In this document: one piece after another, positions 47,215-59,749 of the stretch
Numbering within the stretch: the stretch's first letter is position 1
Layout: every line of letters starts with the position of its first letter
NCBI GenBank assembly: GCA_944989445.1
Contig: CALYLW010000125.1
Span: 2,120,366 to 2,184,365 of the forward strand
Origin: Ampullaceana balthica
Taxonomy: Eukaryota; Mollusca; Gastropoda; Lymnaeidae
Direction of reading: 5' to 3'
Length of the DNA stretch: 64,000 nt
Translations under genes and position numbers: made by a program
The notes under the pieces: generated by a model
The model's input: the letters and a program-made list of their open reading frames with translations, nothing else
The model's database searches: none
What the model was told of the DNA's origin: nothing

Positions 47215-49760
47215 CTAGTGGAAAAGCCTGCGGAAGCTGGCTGAACGAAATCCGGCTGAAGGGATAACAAAGAAATATACGTAATACTGCAATATAAAAG
47301 AACATGTGGCCTTTATTGCCATGAACAGAATACGATATGAACAGAAACAACAATGAAATGTATGAAATACTGTAATAGAAAATAACATTTGGCTTATATT
47401 GCAATGAACACAATACGATATGAAAATAAATAACAAAGAATTGTACGAAATACTGCAATAGAACACAATACGATATGAACAGCTAAATATCATATATTTC
47501 CTTGTACACCACAATTTTTAGTGTAGCAGGCGGAGCTGTCGTGGAGCAGTTTCCATTGTTTAGGACCATCTGCCACATGAACCTTGACATCTGCTGATCT
47601 GCGTACACGGGACAAAGCAATGTATAATTGCCCGTGGCTAAACACAGGTTGTTGTAAGTAGATACCGACCTTATCCAGTGTCTGGCCTTGCAATTTGTTT
47701 ATGGTCATTGCGAAAGCTAACTTCACAGGGAATTGCCTTCTCCTTAGAACGAAAGCCAAGTCTGTGGTTGTCGGCGAAAGGTCTACGCGTGGAATGAATA
47801 GATTACGACCTTTGTCACTTCCAGACAGAAGTTAAGCGATGATGAGGTTGGGTTTGAGGTCCCCAACCACCAATCTGGTGCCGTTGCATAGACCTCGTTT
47901 GGTGTTCAAATTGGGAAGAAGAATTATAATTGCGCCGACATTTAATGTCAATTGATGAAGCGACATTCCCGAAGGTGCCAATTGATGTAGAAATTCCACC
48001 GGATAATTGTTTTCATCATCTGGCGTGCAGTCGTCGATGGAGTTGGAACTTAAGTATGTCCTGGGTTTTCCTTCAAGTAAATGAAGAACGTGACTACTGA
48101 TATGGTCCACATCGGCATTTGTATGGCAGAGAATAGCCTTATTTGCAAATTCTTCCGCATCTCCGGCTATAAGTCGTTCACAGAAGATTTCGGAAACAAT
48201 AGATCCTGTGCAGACCATATGGGCAGGACACCAAAAGGAAGATGATCATTGGCTGCGGATTCGATAATTTCATTAAATGCGTGTCTCTGCTGTTCATTGA
48301 GACTCCGTGCCATTTCTGTTGCTTTACTGAGCTGTTGGACCGGATCCAAAACGCTGTCATGTAGGTCTTATACGTGACTTGGTGAAACTGGTAAACCGAA
48401 GTTCTCGCAGGTTTTCCTTTTGGCAATAAAGATCAATTGATTATCAGTAAGGGCCTAATTGAGGCAGTGTTCACAATTCACTTCGTGATGAAACTGCAAC
48501 ATAAAATCTTCATAAAAGTATTCTTTATACTTCTGGAACAATTGTGGAATATTTGAAGGAGATGCGAGCAGACACATATGTGCAAATAATTCCCGTAGGG
48601 AGAGCGAGCCTCTTTTCGGCAACTGCATTATGTAACGTCATATCCCAGACCTGCTTGTCATTGAAGAAGCCCCGGTGTTGTGAAGCTTCCTTGAATGTTG
48701 GATATGTTATACCAAGGACGGTCCGAAGGTCCTCAAAGGAAGTTGCACCTGGCACATGAAGGAGAAATAAGCGCAAGCAGAAGCGCTGAATGTCTGACGC
48801 TAAACTGACAGAGTACATACGACCAATTATTATGTCAGCACCCCTTTGCCTTCTCTGCCATGTTCTGGTCCTCTCGTGAAAAACATAATGTTCAGGTATG
48901 TCAGTTTATAGTATACCTGTATCCATCTTGTATTGTTGATTTAGTTTGAACCATGCCGTTAAAGTAGTGTCTCTCGAAGCTGCGTTCTGTGCTGCAGCCT
49001 CAACGTTATCAGTAATAAAGTTACTGATTGCTCGCCAGGGAGATGAACTTGGAGTCTGATAATTGCATGAGACTGCTTGTGCATATGCAACCCAAAAAGG
49101 CGCAAAGCAGCCTCAGGCGCGCTCACATATCTAGAGTCCATAAAGGAGGTGATCTCATCGTGGTTCATGGTCCCGTGTCCCTTAATGGAGATGTTGGCGC
49201 AATCATGTCCTTTGTAGACGTATTTAAACAGATATTTGACGCTTTTTATGGAAGCACAGCTCTCGACGTTGATATGACAGTAGTACTTTCGGCTGTGTTA
49301 CGGATTGTAAGGAACGACCCATGAGTTGTCAATTTCTCGGCTATTGACGATTGATGTTACACTATTGTTCAGTCGCCTATATTTGGGATAACCGTCAACA
49401 TTCACGATTTTTTCTTCACAGAACGGCTTCGGAAACTTCTTCGAACAGAATCCATCAACCATGCATGGGGAGTTCAAGTTGTGTTTCCCACAGGGCTCAT
49501 GGATCATATGTTTGGTGACTATGTCGTGCAGTTAAGGCTGTGTTGCACTGTCTGGTATTTCTGCATAAATCATTACATCCAATTGTTCACCGTCGTTAGG
49601 CTTGGCCTCGCTGCGTAAAATTAATAATATGTGAGCGTGCGGAAGCCCACGTTTCTGGAACTCAATGACATTGATTTTGCTATTGGTTTTCCAAGAACAT
49701 GATGTTTTCCAATGTCATATAAAAGAGCATCATTGACATTCTGTGCTAAGATAATGACGT
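47215..49760 (-). pseudogene. Helitron Rep/helicase remnant with 3' terminus
   Basis: On the minus strand, near 49680, EFQKRGLPHAHILLILRSEA has the HUH nuclease motif (HAH at 49639-49631). NLNSPCMVDGFCSKKFPKPF follows near 49440, then the two-tyrosine motif KYLFKYVYKGHDC near 49240-49205 and SFMDSRYVSAPEAALRLFGL near 49130. Helicase parts: SLNEQQRHAFNEIIESAAND near 48310 and FPVKLAFAMTINKLQGQTLD then LYIALSRVRR near 47730-47600. Between 48240 and 48200 the frame seems to jump past the ATP-binding region: I see no Walker A. It ends CACTAG|T at 47215 after an imperfect hairpin. Several frame breaks. Confidence 0.75.
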
Positions 49761-50700
49761 CATATAATTTTTTTACGGCGAAAATTTTTAATTAATTTAT
49801 AATAATTTTGCGCGCCTTTTTGCGCGCTTTTTTGCGCGCCTTTCGAGCACCTTTTTGTGCGCCTTTCGATGGGGAGACACACGCACAGGTAGGCCGATTA
49901 TGTATTAGATATTTGTGTTTTATTTCTAATTTATAATTAATTGGCTTATGTATTATTACTACTTTACTCTTGGTGCTTCTATCCTCTACTGTTTGAAGGC
50001 TTAATAATTTAACTATTGGTGTTATTCTTTTCAGTTTTGAAAATTATTTTAGCCCTTTTTTAAATTTGTAAATTTTAAGAAATAAGCTCTCCTTTTGTTT
50101 GCAAAGCTTCTTTAGTTTAGTTTCGAACCAGTGGATATTAATTATATTTGTTGTTAGTTTTGTTGTAACATTCTCGTCCACATTGATTTTACACTCTTTT
50201 ATTTAAGTCACACTGTTTGTATGTTGTATCCGTCCACCCATCCATCCTTCCTTCAAATTTTGAAACGTAAAATTAAACCACTTCTGATGATTCTAGAGAT
50301 CTCAAATTTTACCACAGATAGATCTTGGATGACAATGCATTGTATCAAAATTTCAGATCGATCGAATGTACCGTATTGAAATTATTGCATTTTTAGTTTA
50401 TCTATAGTCTATATATAAGCATCGGTACCTGTCTGCTTTGTTGACATCCATGAGTTCACCACGTGAACACATCACCGTGGTATAAAACTTGGGCGGGCGC
50501 TTATGAGGTGTTTGGTATAAAAAAAATAGTGGTAAAAAAGATGTATGGGCTTCAGACGTGAATTTTAAAGAGTTTTTATTATAAGTTTTAAAAAATAGCT
50601 GTAAAAACAAAGTTTTTTGACTATAAATCACTTATATATGAGACATAACTAAAAGTAGTGATTTTGTTAAAAGCGTGTACTTTTTAAAAAAAAGATTTTT
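49745..50700. repeat. Non-coding repeat fragments
   Basis: 49745-49870 (AATGACGTCATAT, TGCGCGCC repeats) resembles 41795-41935 in the hAT. 50280-50390 and 50615-50680 share phrases with 62570-62650 and 13310-13350 (GAGACATAACTAAAAG). These are dispersed repeats of unknown class. Confidence 0.35.
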
Positions 50701-52710
50701 TAAATATTTAATTTCTTATTAAGTTTGTTTTTAAATACCATTCCAAGTAATTTGAAGAAGAATTGATTATTTACTCGGATATTTGTATTTTATTTACTTA
50801 GGAATTGTTGTTGGAATTTATCCCCTCCTTTGTGTAATTTTATTGAATTACATTTATTCCATAGATAGCTTATTTTTCTAGGTATCTTACATTTTAAATT
50901 TTTTATTGTGTTGGTTACTCTAACAATTTCAAGTCGGACAGTCAGGGAATTATTTCGCAATCAAACACTAGTCATGGTCTATTTGTTAGGAACAAATCTG
51001 GTGTATTATTTTTTTCCTTTTAAAATTTAGATTATTTCTTCTCAATATATAGTTCTCATTTACGACCTTTCTATCAAGATTACCTTAGTTTAATTATAGA
51101 TTTTTTTTCCTCCATTAAAACAGATTTTTATTGATGGTAATTAATATCCTTGTTTGGTTTTTTGGTTTTTTCTATAAATGTATTATTTAATATCAAAATT
51201 AAAAGTGTCAAGAATCCTATTTTTGAAAATGCCATTCAGAGAGCATATAGTTCCAGAAAATCAATATTTTCAAATTTAATCCGCATGGATTTTAAAGAGT
51301 AGCACTATTTACAGTGGTTCCTATTAACACCCTTAATTTTTTTTTAATTTTATATGAAGACTTTAAATTTATTTGGGCAAAATCCTTTTAGAAGTCAATT
51401 TTAGAAAGTCCATCTAAATTTATATACAATTCTATATCAAAAAGTGAATTATAATTACTTGTACTGTATTTGTCAATGAAAAAGAAAAATAATATTTAAG
51501 AGTAAATTATAAGCAAAATATTTTAGATTGTAAACAAAGTAGCATTGTTTTTTCTTTCATTAATTATATACAAGTTTGGTAGAAAATCATTATGTTGCTT
51601 AAATTATAATTTATGTAAATTTGGATGTGCTTTATTAAAAGATAAGAAGCTACTCTATGCAAATCAAGAGAATTAAACTATATAATGAGAACATAGACAA
51701 CACTTTTGATAAAATGTATTCAGGAAATGGATGCTATATAAAAAGAGTATTATTTGTTTCTAAAGATGAATATTTTGAATTGCTAATTTTATATGATTTA
51801 ATGATAAAATCCAAGTTATATCTGACACTTGAGATCTTTAGTTGTTTTAATTTCACAACTATCTTGAATCTTATCAAACAAAAGCTTAACATGTATGTAA
51901 ATAGTTTATATTGTTTAAAAGCAATACAAATGATTGTGAAAATATGAAGTAAAAAGATGTTATTGTTCAATTCATTTCACTTTTCAAATAGTCGTTGTAT
52001 AAAATATGCCATCCATTTTATTTTTAAAATATCTTTTTAATATTCTCCTCATTTAATAATTTTTCATTTTTTTAGGGCGTTTTATTTAAAATGTGTCATT
52101 TATTTTCAAGGATTGAATTAATTAATTAATTAATTACTATTAATTTTGTGAGAATTGATAAACACTAATGTGTTTGTGAGAAAACAAAATCCCTTATTTT
52201 TATTTTAAGTTTAAGATTTCAACAGTAGCGATTACGATATATGGAATGGAATTACTTCTTCAAATGGAATATTACATTTTTATTACACTCTTTGACTTAA
52301 AATATTTTGCTTATTGGATTAACAAAAAATAAAATACATTTAAATTTAAAATAAATTAAAAAATTTCTATGCATAGATTTTAAATACGGTTTTTAAATGA
52401 GTAATATATCAATTAATGTAGCGAAGTATTTTCTCATTTACTCATGTTATCCAATCTAAAACATCACTATGCCAAATCAGATTTAATACCTAAAAGTATA
52501 AGACACCAAACTGAAATAATTTAATACTTTTTTCCCCTTATCTTTATAAACTTGTTCACTAACGATTTTATCGAACTATTATTTTTGTATTTTAAGTGAA
52601 ACTATTCTGCTGTATAAATTATTTTCATTTATCTATATATTAGTGCTGGAACTGATTTAAATTTTTTAGTTAATTATATTAATTATATTTTTATAACGCA
52701 TATATAGATC
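50700..52710. other. AT-rich stretch without recognised genes
   Basis: Very AT-rich, with a short TTAA repeat near 52120. The open frame at 51657-51947 has the composition of translated AT-rich DNA and no family resemblance. Confidence 0.4.
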
Positions 52711-52716
52711 CGTATA

Positions 52717-53310
52717 TACCGTATATACTCGTTCGCAAGCCGACCTTTTTCTGGACAAAATCTATGCGAAAAAGTGGGGGGGGGGTCGGCTTATGAGCGG
52801 GTCATAGGTGATTTCTGCATTGATATTGAATATCGGCGTTGTTATTGTAGATTTTCAATGTCCTTTTCTACATTCTACATGATTCGACTGCTCTACCAGA
52901 AGCTATAATATATTATTACAAATCAGCACTTACTTTATTTAATCATTTTATTTATTTTTGTGAACGTTTAATAAATTGTTTTACAAATTTAGTTTTCAAC
53001 AACGAATTTTAATGTACGCGCTTTCGTCACTGTTTACCAAAGAATTTTTTTTTAAATACCGGTAACTCTTGCTTAACAAAAGGGTGAACGACAAAGATAG
53101 GCAATACAAAGTTAACAATCATAATGACCGATTTAGCATGTAGTTTAAAAAAATATGTACCATTTTTTAAAGCTGTCCTATTATTTTTGGGGGGTCGGTT
53201 TGCGATCGGGTTATACACCTTTAATACTTTTCTCTTCCAAAAGTGTGTGGGGGGGGGGAGGGGGGTGTCAGCTTATGAACGAACGGGCTATAGAACGAGT
53301 ATATACGGTA
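52717..53310. mobile_element. MITE with TACCGTATATACTCG ends
   Basis: Left end TACCGTATATACTCGTTCGC and the exact inverse of its first 15-17 bp at 53294-53310. 594 bp, internal G runs, no transposase. Confidence 0.75.
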
Positions 53311-54365
53311 AGTTGTTATTCATTATTTCGCGAAATCGGTTAAGTCGCCGTAATTTCATGGCTACCAAATTTTGTGACGTAACAAAGCAAATTCGTTCTG
53401 CTATGCAAGAAATAAGGTAGAAAAGTCTTTTTTTACGCATGCACGTCTAAATAAATAATCATAATACGAGGGGGAAATATGTAAGTAACATAAAATATAA
53501 ATCTATACTAATAAAAGGCAAAGCCCTGACTGATTCATCACTAATTCTCCAACTTCCCGTGTAGGTAGAAGCATGAAACGCGACGAAAATTGCAGTAGTA
53601 AAATATTTTTTTTAAATTAACACTCATGGGGGCCGCGGGGCCCAAAAACGATTTTTTCCTTATATGGCCTATACAAAATTTGAATATCACTAATTCACCT
53701 ATTTTCCCGAGTAGGCAGAAGCATGAAACTTTGGGAAATTGTTGAGTACAATCCCGCGATGGTAACGGGAGAAAAAATATTTAAATTATCACTTCCTGGG
53801 GGCCGGGGGCCCAAATGAAGTTTTTTCCTAATATAAGATATATAAAAACTAAAAATCACTAATTCTCCTATTTCCCATGTAGGTAGAAGCATAAAACTTG
53901 GGGTAGTTGTTAAGTACACTTCCACCATGGTAACAGGTAAAAACAATATTTAAATTATCACTTACTGGGGGCCGAGGGCCCAAATGTAGTTTTTTCTTAT
54001 ATTAAAACTGACTCATCATTAATTCTCGGATTTCCCGTGTAGGTAGAAGCATGAAACTTGATAAGTTGTCAAGTAGCCTCTCTCAACGACAAATTGTAAA
54101 AAAGAATTTTAAAATTCACCTTCATGGGGGTCCGGGGGCCCAAAATCGTTTTTTTTTCCTTCTATGGGCTATATAAACATTTGAAAATCACCAATTCTCC
54201 TATTTCCCGAGTAGGTAGAAGCATGAAAATTTGGGAAGTTGTTGAGTACACATCCACGATGGTAACAGGTGAAAACATATTCAAATTTTCACTTAGTTGG
54301 GCCCAGGGGCCCAAATGTAAATTTTTCCTAATTTGAGCTATATAAAAACTGAAAATCACTAATTC

Positions 54366-56953
54366 CAGTGGCGTCACTAGGGGGGGGCGAGGGGGGCGGG
54401 ACCGCCCCAGGTGACACCCATCATGGGGGGTGACACCCTAGCCTAAAATTTTACTGTGTACGATTTTATGTCAGAAAAAAAATGAAGACACATTTTTTTC
54501 ATCTAGAAAGAAATTAAGAAATACAAAGAAATACGTTAAACGCGAAAATTTTTTATTAAAAAATATCAGTTAACTTGCAATAATAAAACAGTCCCAACAC
54601 ACAAACAACATTAAAACAAATTAGGAAAAAAAGAAAAGAAACGTCGCAGCTGAGAGATCTTTAAAAAAGGCTGGACATGAAAGAGGCAGTGTCTTATGTT
54701 TTAAAAGATATAAAGCTATTTGGGCTTTGACACACCGACACCATGGACGAATCCCACCTCACGACTCCACCACAGTGGGGTGGGGGATAGATTTTTTCCC
54801 CCCCCCCAAAAAAAATATAAAAAAATCAAAAGATGGGTTTTCTTTGTTGATGTTTTTTCTAGACAAAAATTATGAATTCAATGTCTTTGAGTTAATATTT
54901 TGTTATATATATATTTATTAAAGGCGTGATATGCATGTTTATATACAGGTAGTCCCCCGGTTACGACGGTCCCATCCCGACTTACGCTGTTTCGTGGTTA
55001 CGAACGCTCCCCCATAAAGAATAATATTACGCGTTATTCCGTATTTTTATAAAAAAAATTTTTTACTTTTTTTTTCATGGAGTAACGAATTGTTTTCTCT
55101 AGTTGAAATAAAAAATTTATTGAAAAATATGTATATATTATTATTTGAACCTACAACTTTCGTTTGCGAATTTTTCTCATGGTGAAGTTATCAATCAAGT
55201 CAGTAAAGCTAAGAAAGCTTACAAGTAGTTCCTTTTCAATGCTCATTAGAGAGAGCATATTCAGTCTTTGTTGTCCCATGCAAATTCTAACTCATTTTAT
55301 ATTCTTTTCAACTTTGAAAAGGATTGCTCTCAGTTGCAGTTTGATGTCATCATTGAGAGATAGATGAGAGGTGCGATGTGTACATTTGTAAAGAGTTGTG
55401 TGAAATTTAGCTCATTCAAAAGCAGCAAAATATTTAGCTCTGTGCACGTGTTTTGAGTTTGGCATTGGGGTGCTTCCTTTCCTTACCCTGAGCATGGACA
55501 ATAACTTTTTTAAAGAGTTTTGAAAATTGGACTAATTCTGAAGGTAAGCAGTCTTCGAAATCACTTGAATATTCTTCCATTATCTTGGCTGCTGCCCATC
55601 GGATGGCGAAATTGTTGAGCTCAAATAGGTTTGTAAGAAAGCCAAATTTCTCATGGATTCTTTATATCGGCCTAACCGATGTTGTAGGGCTCAAGAAAGT
55701 TTGTCAATGATTACCAGAAATACCTCAACCTTGATACTTTTGTCTCGGGGAGAATACTGTTTTGGCGATGTCCCTTTATCAAACTGACGCCCTTTTTTTC
55801 TTTTTTTTTGTTGTTGATAGTATTGAAGATTGTTCATACTCTTTTTTACCACGGACTTATCCTTTTCTTTGTCTTCATAGGAATCAAATTAAGAATGCTG
55901 TCTTTTAACAAACTCAATGAGAGACTTCCTTTCTAAAAATGTTTCCCGAATTTCAAGTAAAATAGTGACTTCCAGTTGTTCAAGTTCCTTTAGAAATCCT
56001 TCTGCTTCAAGTAGACAGTCACGTGGATGATTTTCGTTTGTTGCAAATTCTTCCAGTGCTGCGACATTCGCATGGTATAAGTTATTAACAGACCTTACTG
56101 CATCATGTCAGGCTGACCATCTTGTGTCACACAAGGCTTTGTTAACATGTATCAATTTCATGTGTTTTAAAAGTACCTGTCAACGATGAGTAGATGCAAC
56201 AAGCCGGGTATAAAGATTTTGCAGACGACAAAAAATCTGACTGCATCAGGACAACCTGCTGCACTTTTCCCGACTAAATTAAAGGAATGAGCTGTGCATG
56301 GCACATAATGAGCAACACTGCACTTCTCACGAAGAATAGCCTAATTTCCGTTATACTTCCTTCTCATATTTGCAGCATTGCCGTATGAATGTCCAAGGCA
56401 TTTTCAGGAATTCATACAAGCATTTGCTTGCATCTTTATTATACACTATAATAAGTTTGGAGTACCTTATATTATTGGTGGCCCCTGGCTTTAGCCCGTT
56501 CAGCCGTCCCCTATTAATCCGTAATAGGGTGTGGGGGTTACGCATCGGTGACGATGTGTGACGAGGGGGCGGGGTAAAAAAATGTGAAGTCACGCGCAAC
56601 TTTAAAAGTTCTACTTAAATACTTGATTGTTTACCATTTATTTAATGACGTTTTCGATGGCTTCACGCGTGTTACGACATCAGTGCGCAGACTTACACTA
56701 AATACACATTTAAATGATAAAAAATAATTTGCAACATGCTAATTTTTATTTAGAAAATACGGCTTGGGGGGTGTCAAAGCTTTGTGACGTCAAAACGTGA
56801 AAAGGGGGTGGGGGTATACGTATGAAGCTGGGGGATGGTGGGTTCAAAATTGGCATCCTCGCGTGACGTCATTTATGGACGGCCCCTTCAGTCGTGAAGG
56901 GGTGACACCATGAGCTACCGCCCCGGGTGACACCAACCCTAGTGACGCCTCTG
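54366..56953 (-). mobile_element. hAT transposon with TSD ACTAATTC
   Basis: Ends CAGTGGCGTCACTAGGG and, inverted, CAGAGGCGTCACTAGGG. Identical ACTAATTC at 54358-54365 and 56954-56961. On the minus strand near 55280-55155 a frame reads LNMLSLMSIEKELLVSFLSF then DLIDNFTMRKIRKRKL and a stop, a hAT C-terminal dimerisation tail. Upstream transposase (56.3-55.3 kb) is broken. A MITE copy is nested at 56475-56885. Confidence 0.85.
56475..56885. mobile_element. Nested MITE, relative of 12619-14045
   Basis: Right end GTCATTTATGGACGGCCCC equals that at 14045; 56610-56760 matches 13130-13260. Contains TGACGTCA at 56786 and 56864. Confidence 0.55.
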
Positions 56954-58415
56954 ACTAATTCTACTAGTTCCTGTGAGGAAGAAGCATGAAACTTTGAGTA
57001 GTTGTTAAGTAACATTCTGCGATGGTAACAGGATAAAAAATTATATAAATTATCACTTACTGGGGGCCGGGGGCCCAAATGTAATTTTTTTCTTATTTAA
57101 AAAACTGACTCATCACTAATTCTCCAATTTCTTGTGTTGGTAGCAGCATGAAACTTTGAAGAGTTGTTAAGTACACTTCCGCAATGGTAACAGGGGAAAA
57201 AGAATTTTGAAATTCACACTCATGGGGGCAGGGGGCCCAAAAACGTTTTTTTCCTTATATGGCTTTTATAAAAATTAAAAATCCCTTATTCTCCTATTTC
57301 CCGAGAAGGTAGAAGCATGAAACTTTGGGTAGTTGTTGGATAACATTTCGCGATGGTAACATGTGAAACAATTATATAAATTATCACATACAGGGAGCCG
57401 GGGCCCAAATGTAGTTTTTTACTTATATGAGCTTTATAAAAACTGAAAATCACTAATTCTCTTCTTTCCCGTGTAGGTGGCAGCATGAAACTTTGGGCAG
57501 TTGTTAAGTAACATTCCGCGATGGTAACAGTTAACAAAAATTATATATATAATCACTTTCTGGGGACCAGGGGCCCAAATTTAGTTTTTTTTCTAATATT
57601 AAAAACTGACTCAACACTAATTCTCCAACTTCCCGTAAAGGTAGAAGCTAAAACTTTGGAAACTTGCTTAGTACACTCTTATGACGAAAATTGGCGTAAA
57701 AGAATTTTTAAAAAAAATTTCATTCATGGGTGGCCGGTGGCCCAAAACCCTTTTTTTCCGTATATGGGCTATATAAAACTGAATGAACACTAATTCCACA
57801 TCTTCCCGTGTAGGTAAAAGTATGAAACTTTGGAAAGTTGTTGAGTACCCTCCCGCGATGGTAACAATCAAAACAAATATAAAATTATCATTCATAATGG
57901 GGCCGGAGGCCCAAATGTAGTTTTTTTCTTATATGAGCTATATAAAACAGACTCATTATTAAATATATAACTTCTCGTGTAGGTAGGAGCATGAAACTTT
58001 GGGAAGTCGTTGAGTACCCTCCCGCAATGGTAGCAGACGAAAAAAATTAAAGTATCAGCTCTATACGATCAAGGGAAGTGTATCATTTTTTACTTTTCGT
58101 TTTTGTTTTTTTTGCGGGACTACGACAAACAGACACACAAAACGTTGAAGTTAATATATGTATTATATTCATCATGATCCAGATTGAAATCAATTGGTGT
58201 TTTGAATTTGTGTTACGCGGGTTCTCAACGCTTACTGAAATCCTAATTTACCGTAGAAAAGCACGGGTATTTTGCTAGTTATTAATAAATTGGAAGAACA
58301 AATATTAGAATAATTTTCTTTAATTTTAATCGAATTTTAATCTATCAAATTAATTTTAATCGATTAATATTTTAACGATTAATCGATTTATTAGTCGTTA
58401 AATTCTGCAGCCCTA

Positions 58416-58910
58416 ATATATGTATATATATATATTTGTGTGTGTGTGTGTATGTATACTTAAAATTAATAAATTCGTCTGTATAAGTTCTGCAATAACT
58501 AAACTTAAGACACTCATCTCTATAACAGAAGTACAACTAAAACTGTTTTAGTGAAAAATAATTTTATTATTTTTTACGGGAGAGAGGGATACTTAAATAC
58601 AAACTTTTACACTTATACACATTATTACGTTACTTAAAATTATATTTTAATTAATTTTTTTTATTTAACACAATACACAATTATTTGTTTTTTTAACTAT
58701 TAATTTTTGAAAAATCTTTGCCAGCTTTTATTTTTTTTTACCTATCCGCATTCTAAAATAATGTCATGACAATATCTTTAAGATTATTAACAGTACCTAA
58801 AAAAACAGAAATGAACAGATATTAGATAGCTTTGAATAATAAAATAATGGACAACTATCACTATAGAAGAAGTGGTATTAGTTTTACGTCCTGACACTGC
58901 GCTCGTGGCC
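58416..58910. other. Microsatellite and AT-rich stretch
   Basis: TA/GT repeats at 58416-58455, then AT-rich DNA. AATAAA occurs on the minus strand near 58565 and could serve the exon at 58918-58976. Confidence 0.4.
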
Positions 58911-58917
58911 TTGTGGG

Positions 58918-58976
58918 TCAAAGATTTCGGACGCTATTGACAAGTGCAGCTACCAAAATTGGAATGGCTAGAACAC
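58918..58976 (-). CDS. Putative terminal exon, hydrophobic C terminus
   Basis: Acceptor aatcctgtttcttcag ends at 58977. The frame set by the upstream exon-like piece gives VLAIPILVAALVNSVRNL and a TGA at 58920-58918. The segment is long and hydrophobic enough for a membrane helix. I do not recognise the family. Support is the splice signal and the in-frame join only. Confidence 0.35.
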
Positions 58977-59234
58977 CTGAAGAAACAGGATTTAGCATAT
59001 TATTTTTTATAAAAGTAAATGTAGTACAATACGATGTAGTGTTTGAGTGTGACATTTAACAAAATATTAAATGCAACTATACAAGTTAATGTAAAAGTTA
59101 TTGTAACTTGAAATGATGAATACTAATATCAAAAAGCTCACAAAGTATCTTTTAATACGACAAATTTGTCAACTTTAGATGATAGAAGAACATTGAGCAA
59201 AGTAATAATAATATTTGAATCAACTTATTCTATA

Positions 59235-59515
59235 TTGTAAATACAACACAAAAATAATATAACACAACCCTCAGATAGACATATCATAGACAAAGATATA
59301 AAAAAAAATCGCATTTCACATTCAAGAACAAAAAGATAAAAATTCATTATTTTCCCCATTGCAATCGGGCCGCAGAATGGGTTACCTTTTAAACCAGGGA
59401 AATCAACACACTATCAAAATATAAAATTTGAATAAAAATGAAAGACTAGACAAATACCATAGATGAACATTAGATTCGAAAATTATTCTGTATAAAACGA
59501 CCGTCTGTAATAGAC
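59235..59515 (+). mobile_element. LINE 3' end, degraded copy
   Basis: Aligns with 39295-39570: AATACAACACAAA, CAACCCTCAGATAGACAT, CGCAGAATGGGTTACC, then the degraded hairpin and CCGTCTGTAATAGACAAGAC. Confidence 0.6.
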
Positions 59516-59749
59516 AAGACACTATTGAATATATTCTAGTTCTTGTATTTGACTCTGTAACTTAACGCGAAATAAACTTAACTATCTAAGGAATTACATT
59601 TTAATTACATTTCATTGATAAAAACATTTATTCTAAGACACAGATGATTTGTGTCGTCATGGTAAGTTTGTTCTCCATTATTTTCTGTTAAGCCAAATAT
59701 TTCTTTTAAAAATCATCGGACTCGTCATCATCATTAGGTGTCTGGTCAT

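Larger units (their letters stand above)
53502..58278 (+). mobile_element. Non-autonomous Helitron with about 13 internal units, carrying a hAT
   Basis: Starts A|TCTATACTAATAAAAGGCAA (same as 36430) and ends GTAGAAAAGCACGGGTATTT then TGCTAG|T at 58278. The body holds diverged units of about 150-180 bp with the GTAGGTAGAAGCATGAAACT phrase and GGGGCCGGGGGCCC-like cores. One unit is split by the hAT 54366-56953. Confidence 0.75.
53320..58415. mobile_element. Host hAT-like element split by a Helitron
   Basis: 53335-53501 and 58279-58415 together match the continuous 3' part at 27896-28177 and end CAGCCCTA like 23299. The interruption is exactly the Helitron 53502-58278. A short frame MATKFCDVTKQIRSAMQEIR lies at 53359-53418. 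Confidence 0.55.

Noticed and set aside
51657..51970. Overlapping plus and minus frames of 78-96 codons
   Set aside because: Composition follows the local AT richness and both strands are open to a similar extent; no homology or signals seen.
54950..55030. GTAGTCCCCCGGTTACGACG sequence as a MITE end
   Set aside because: Resembles a known dispersed repeat end, but no inverted partner was found nearby, so not called.
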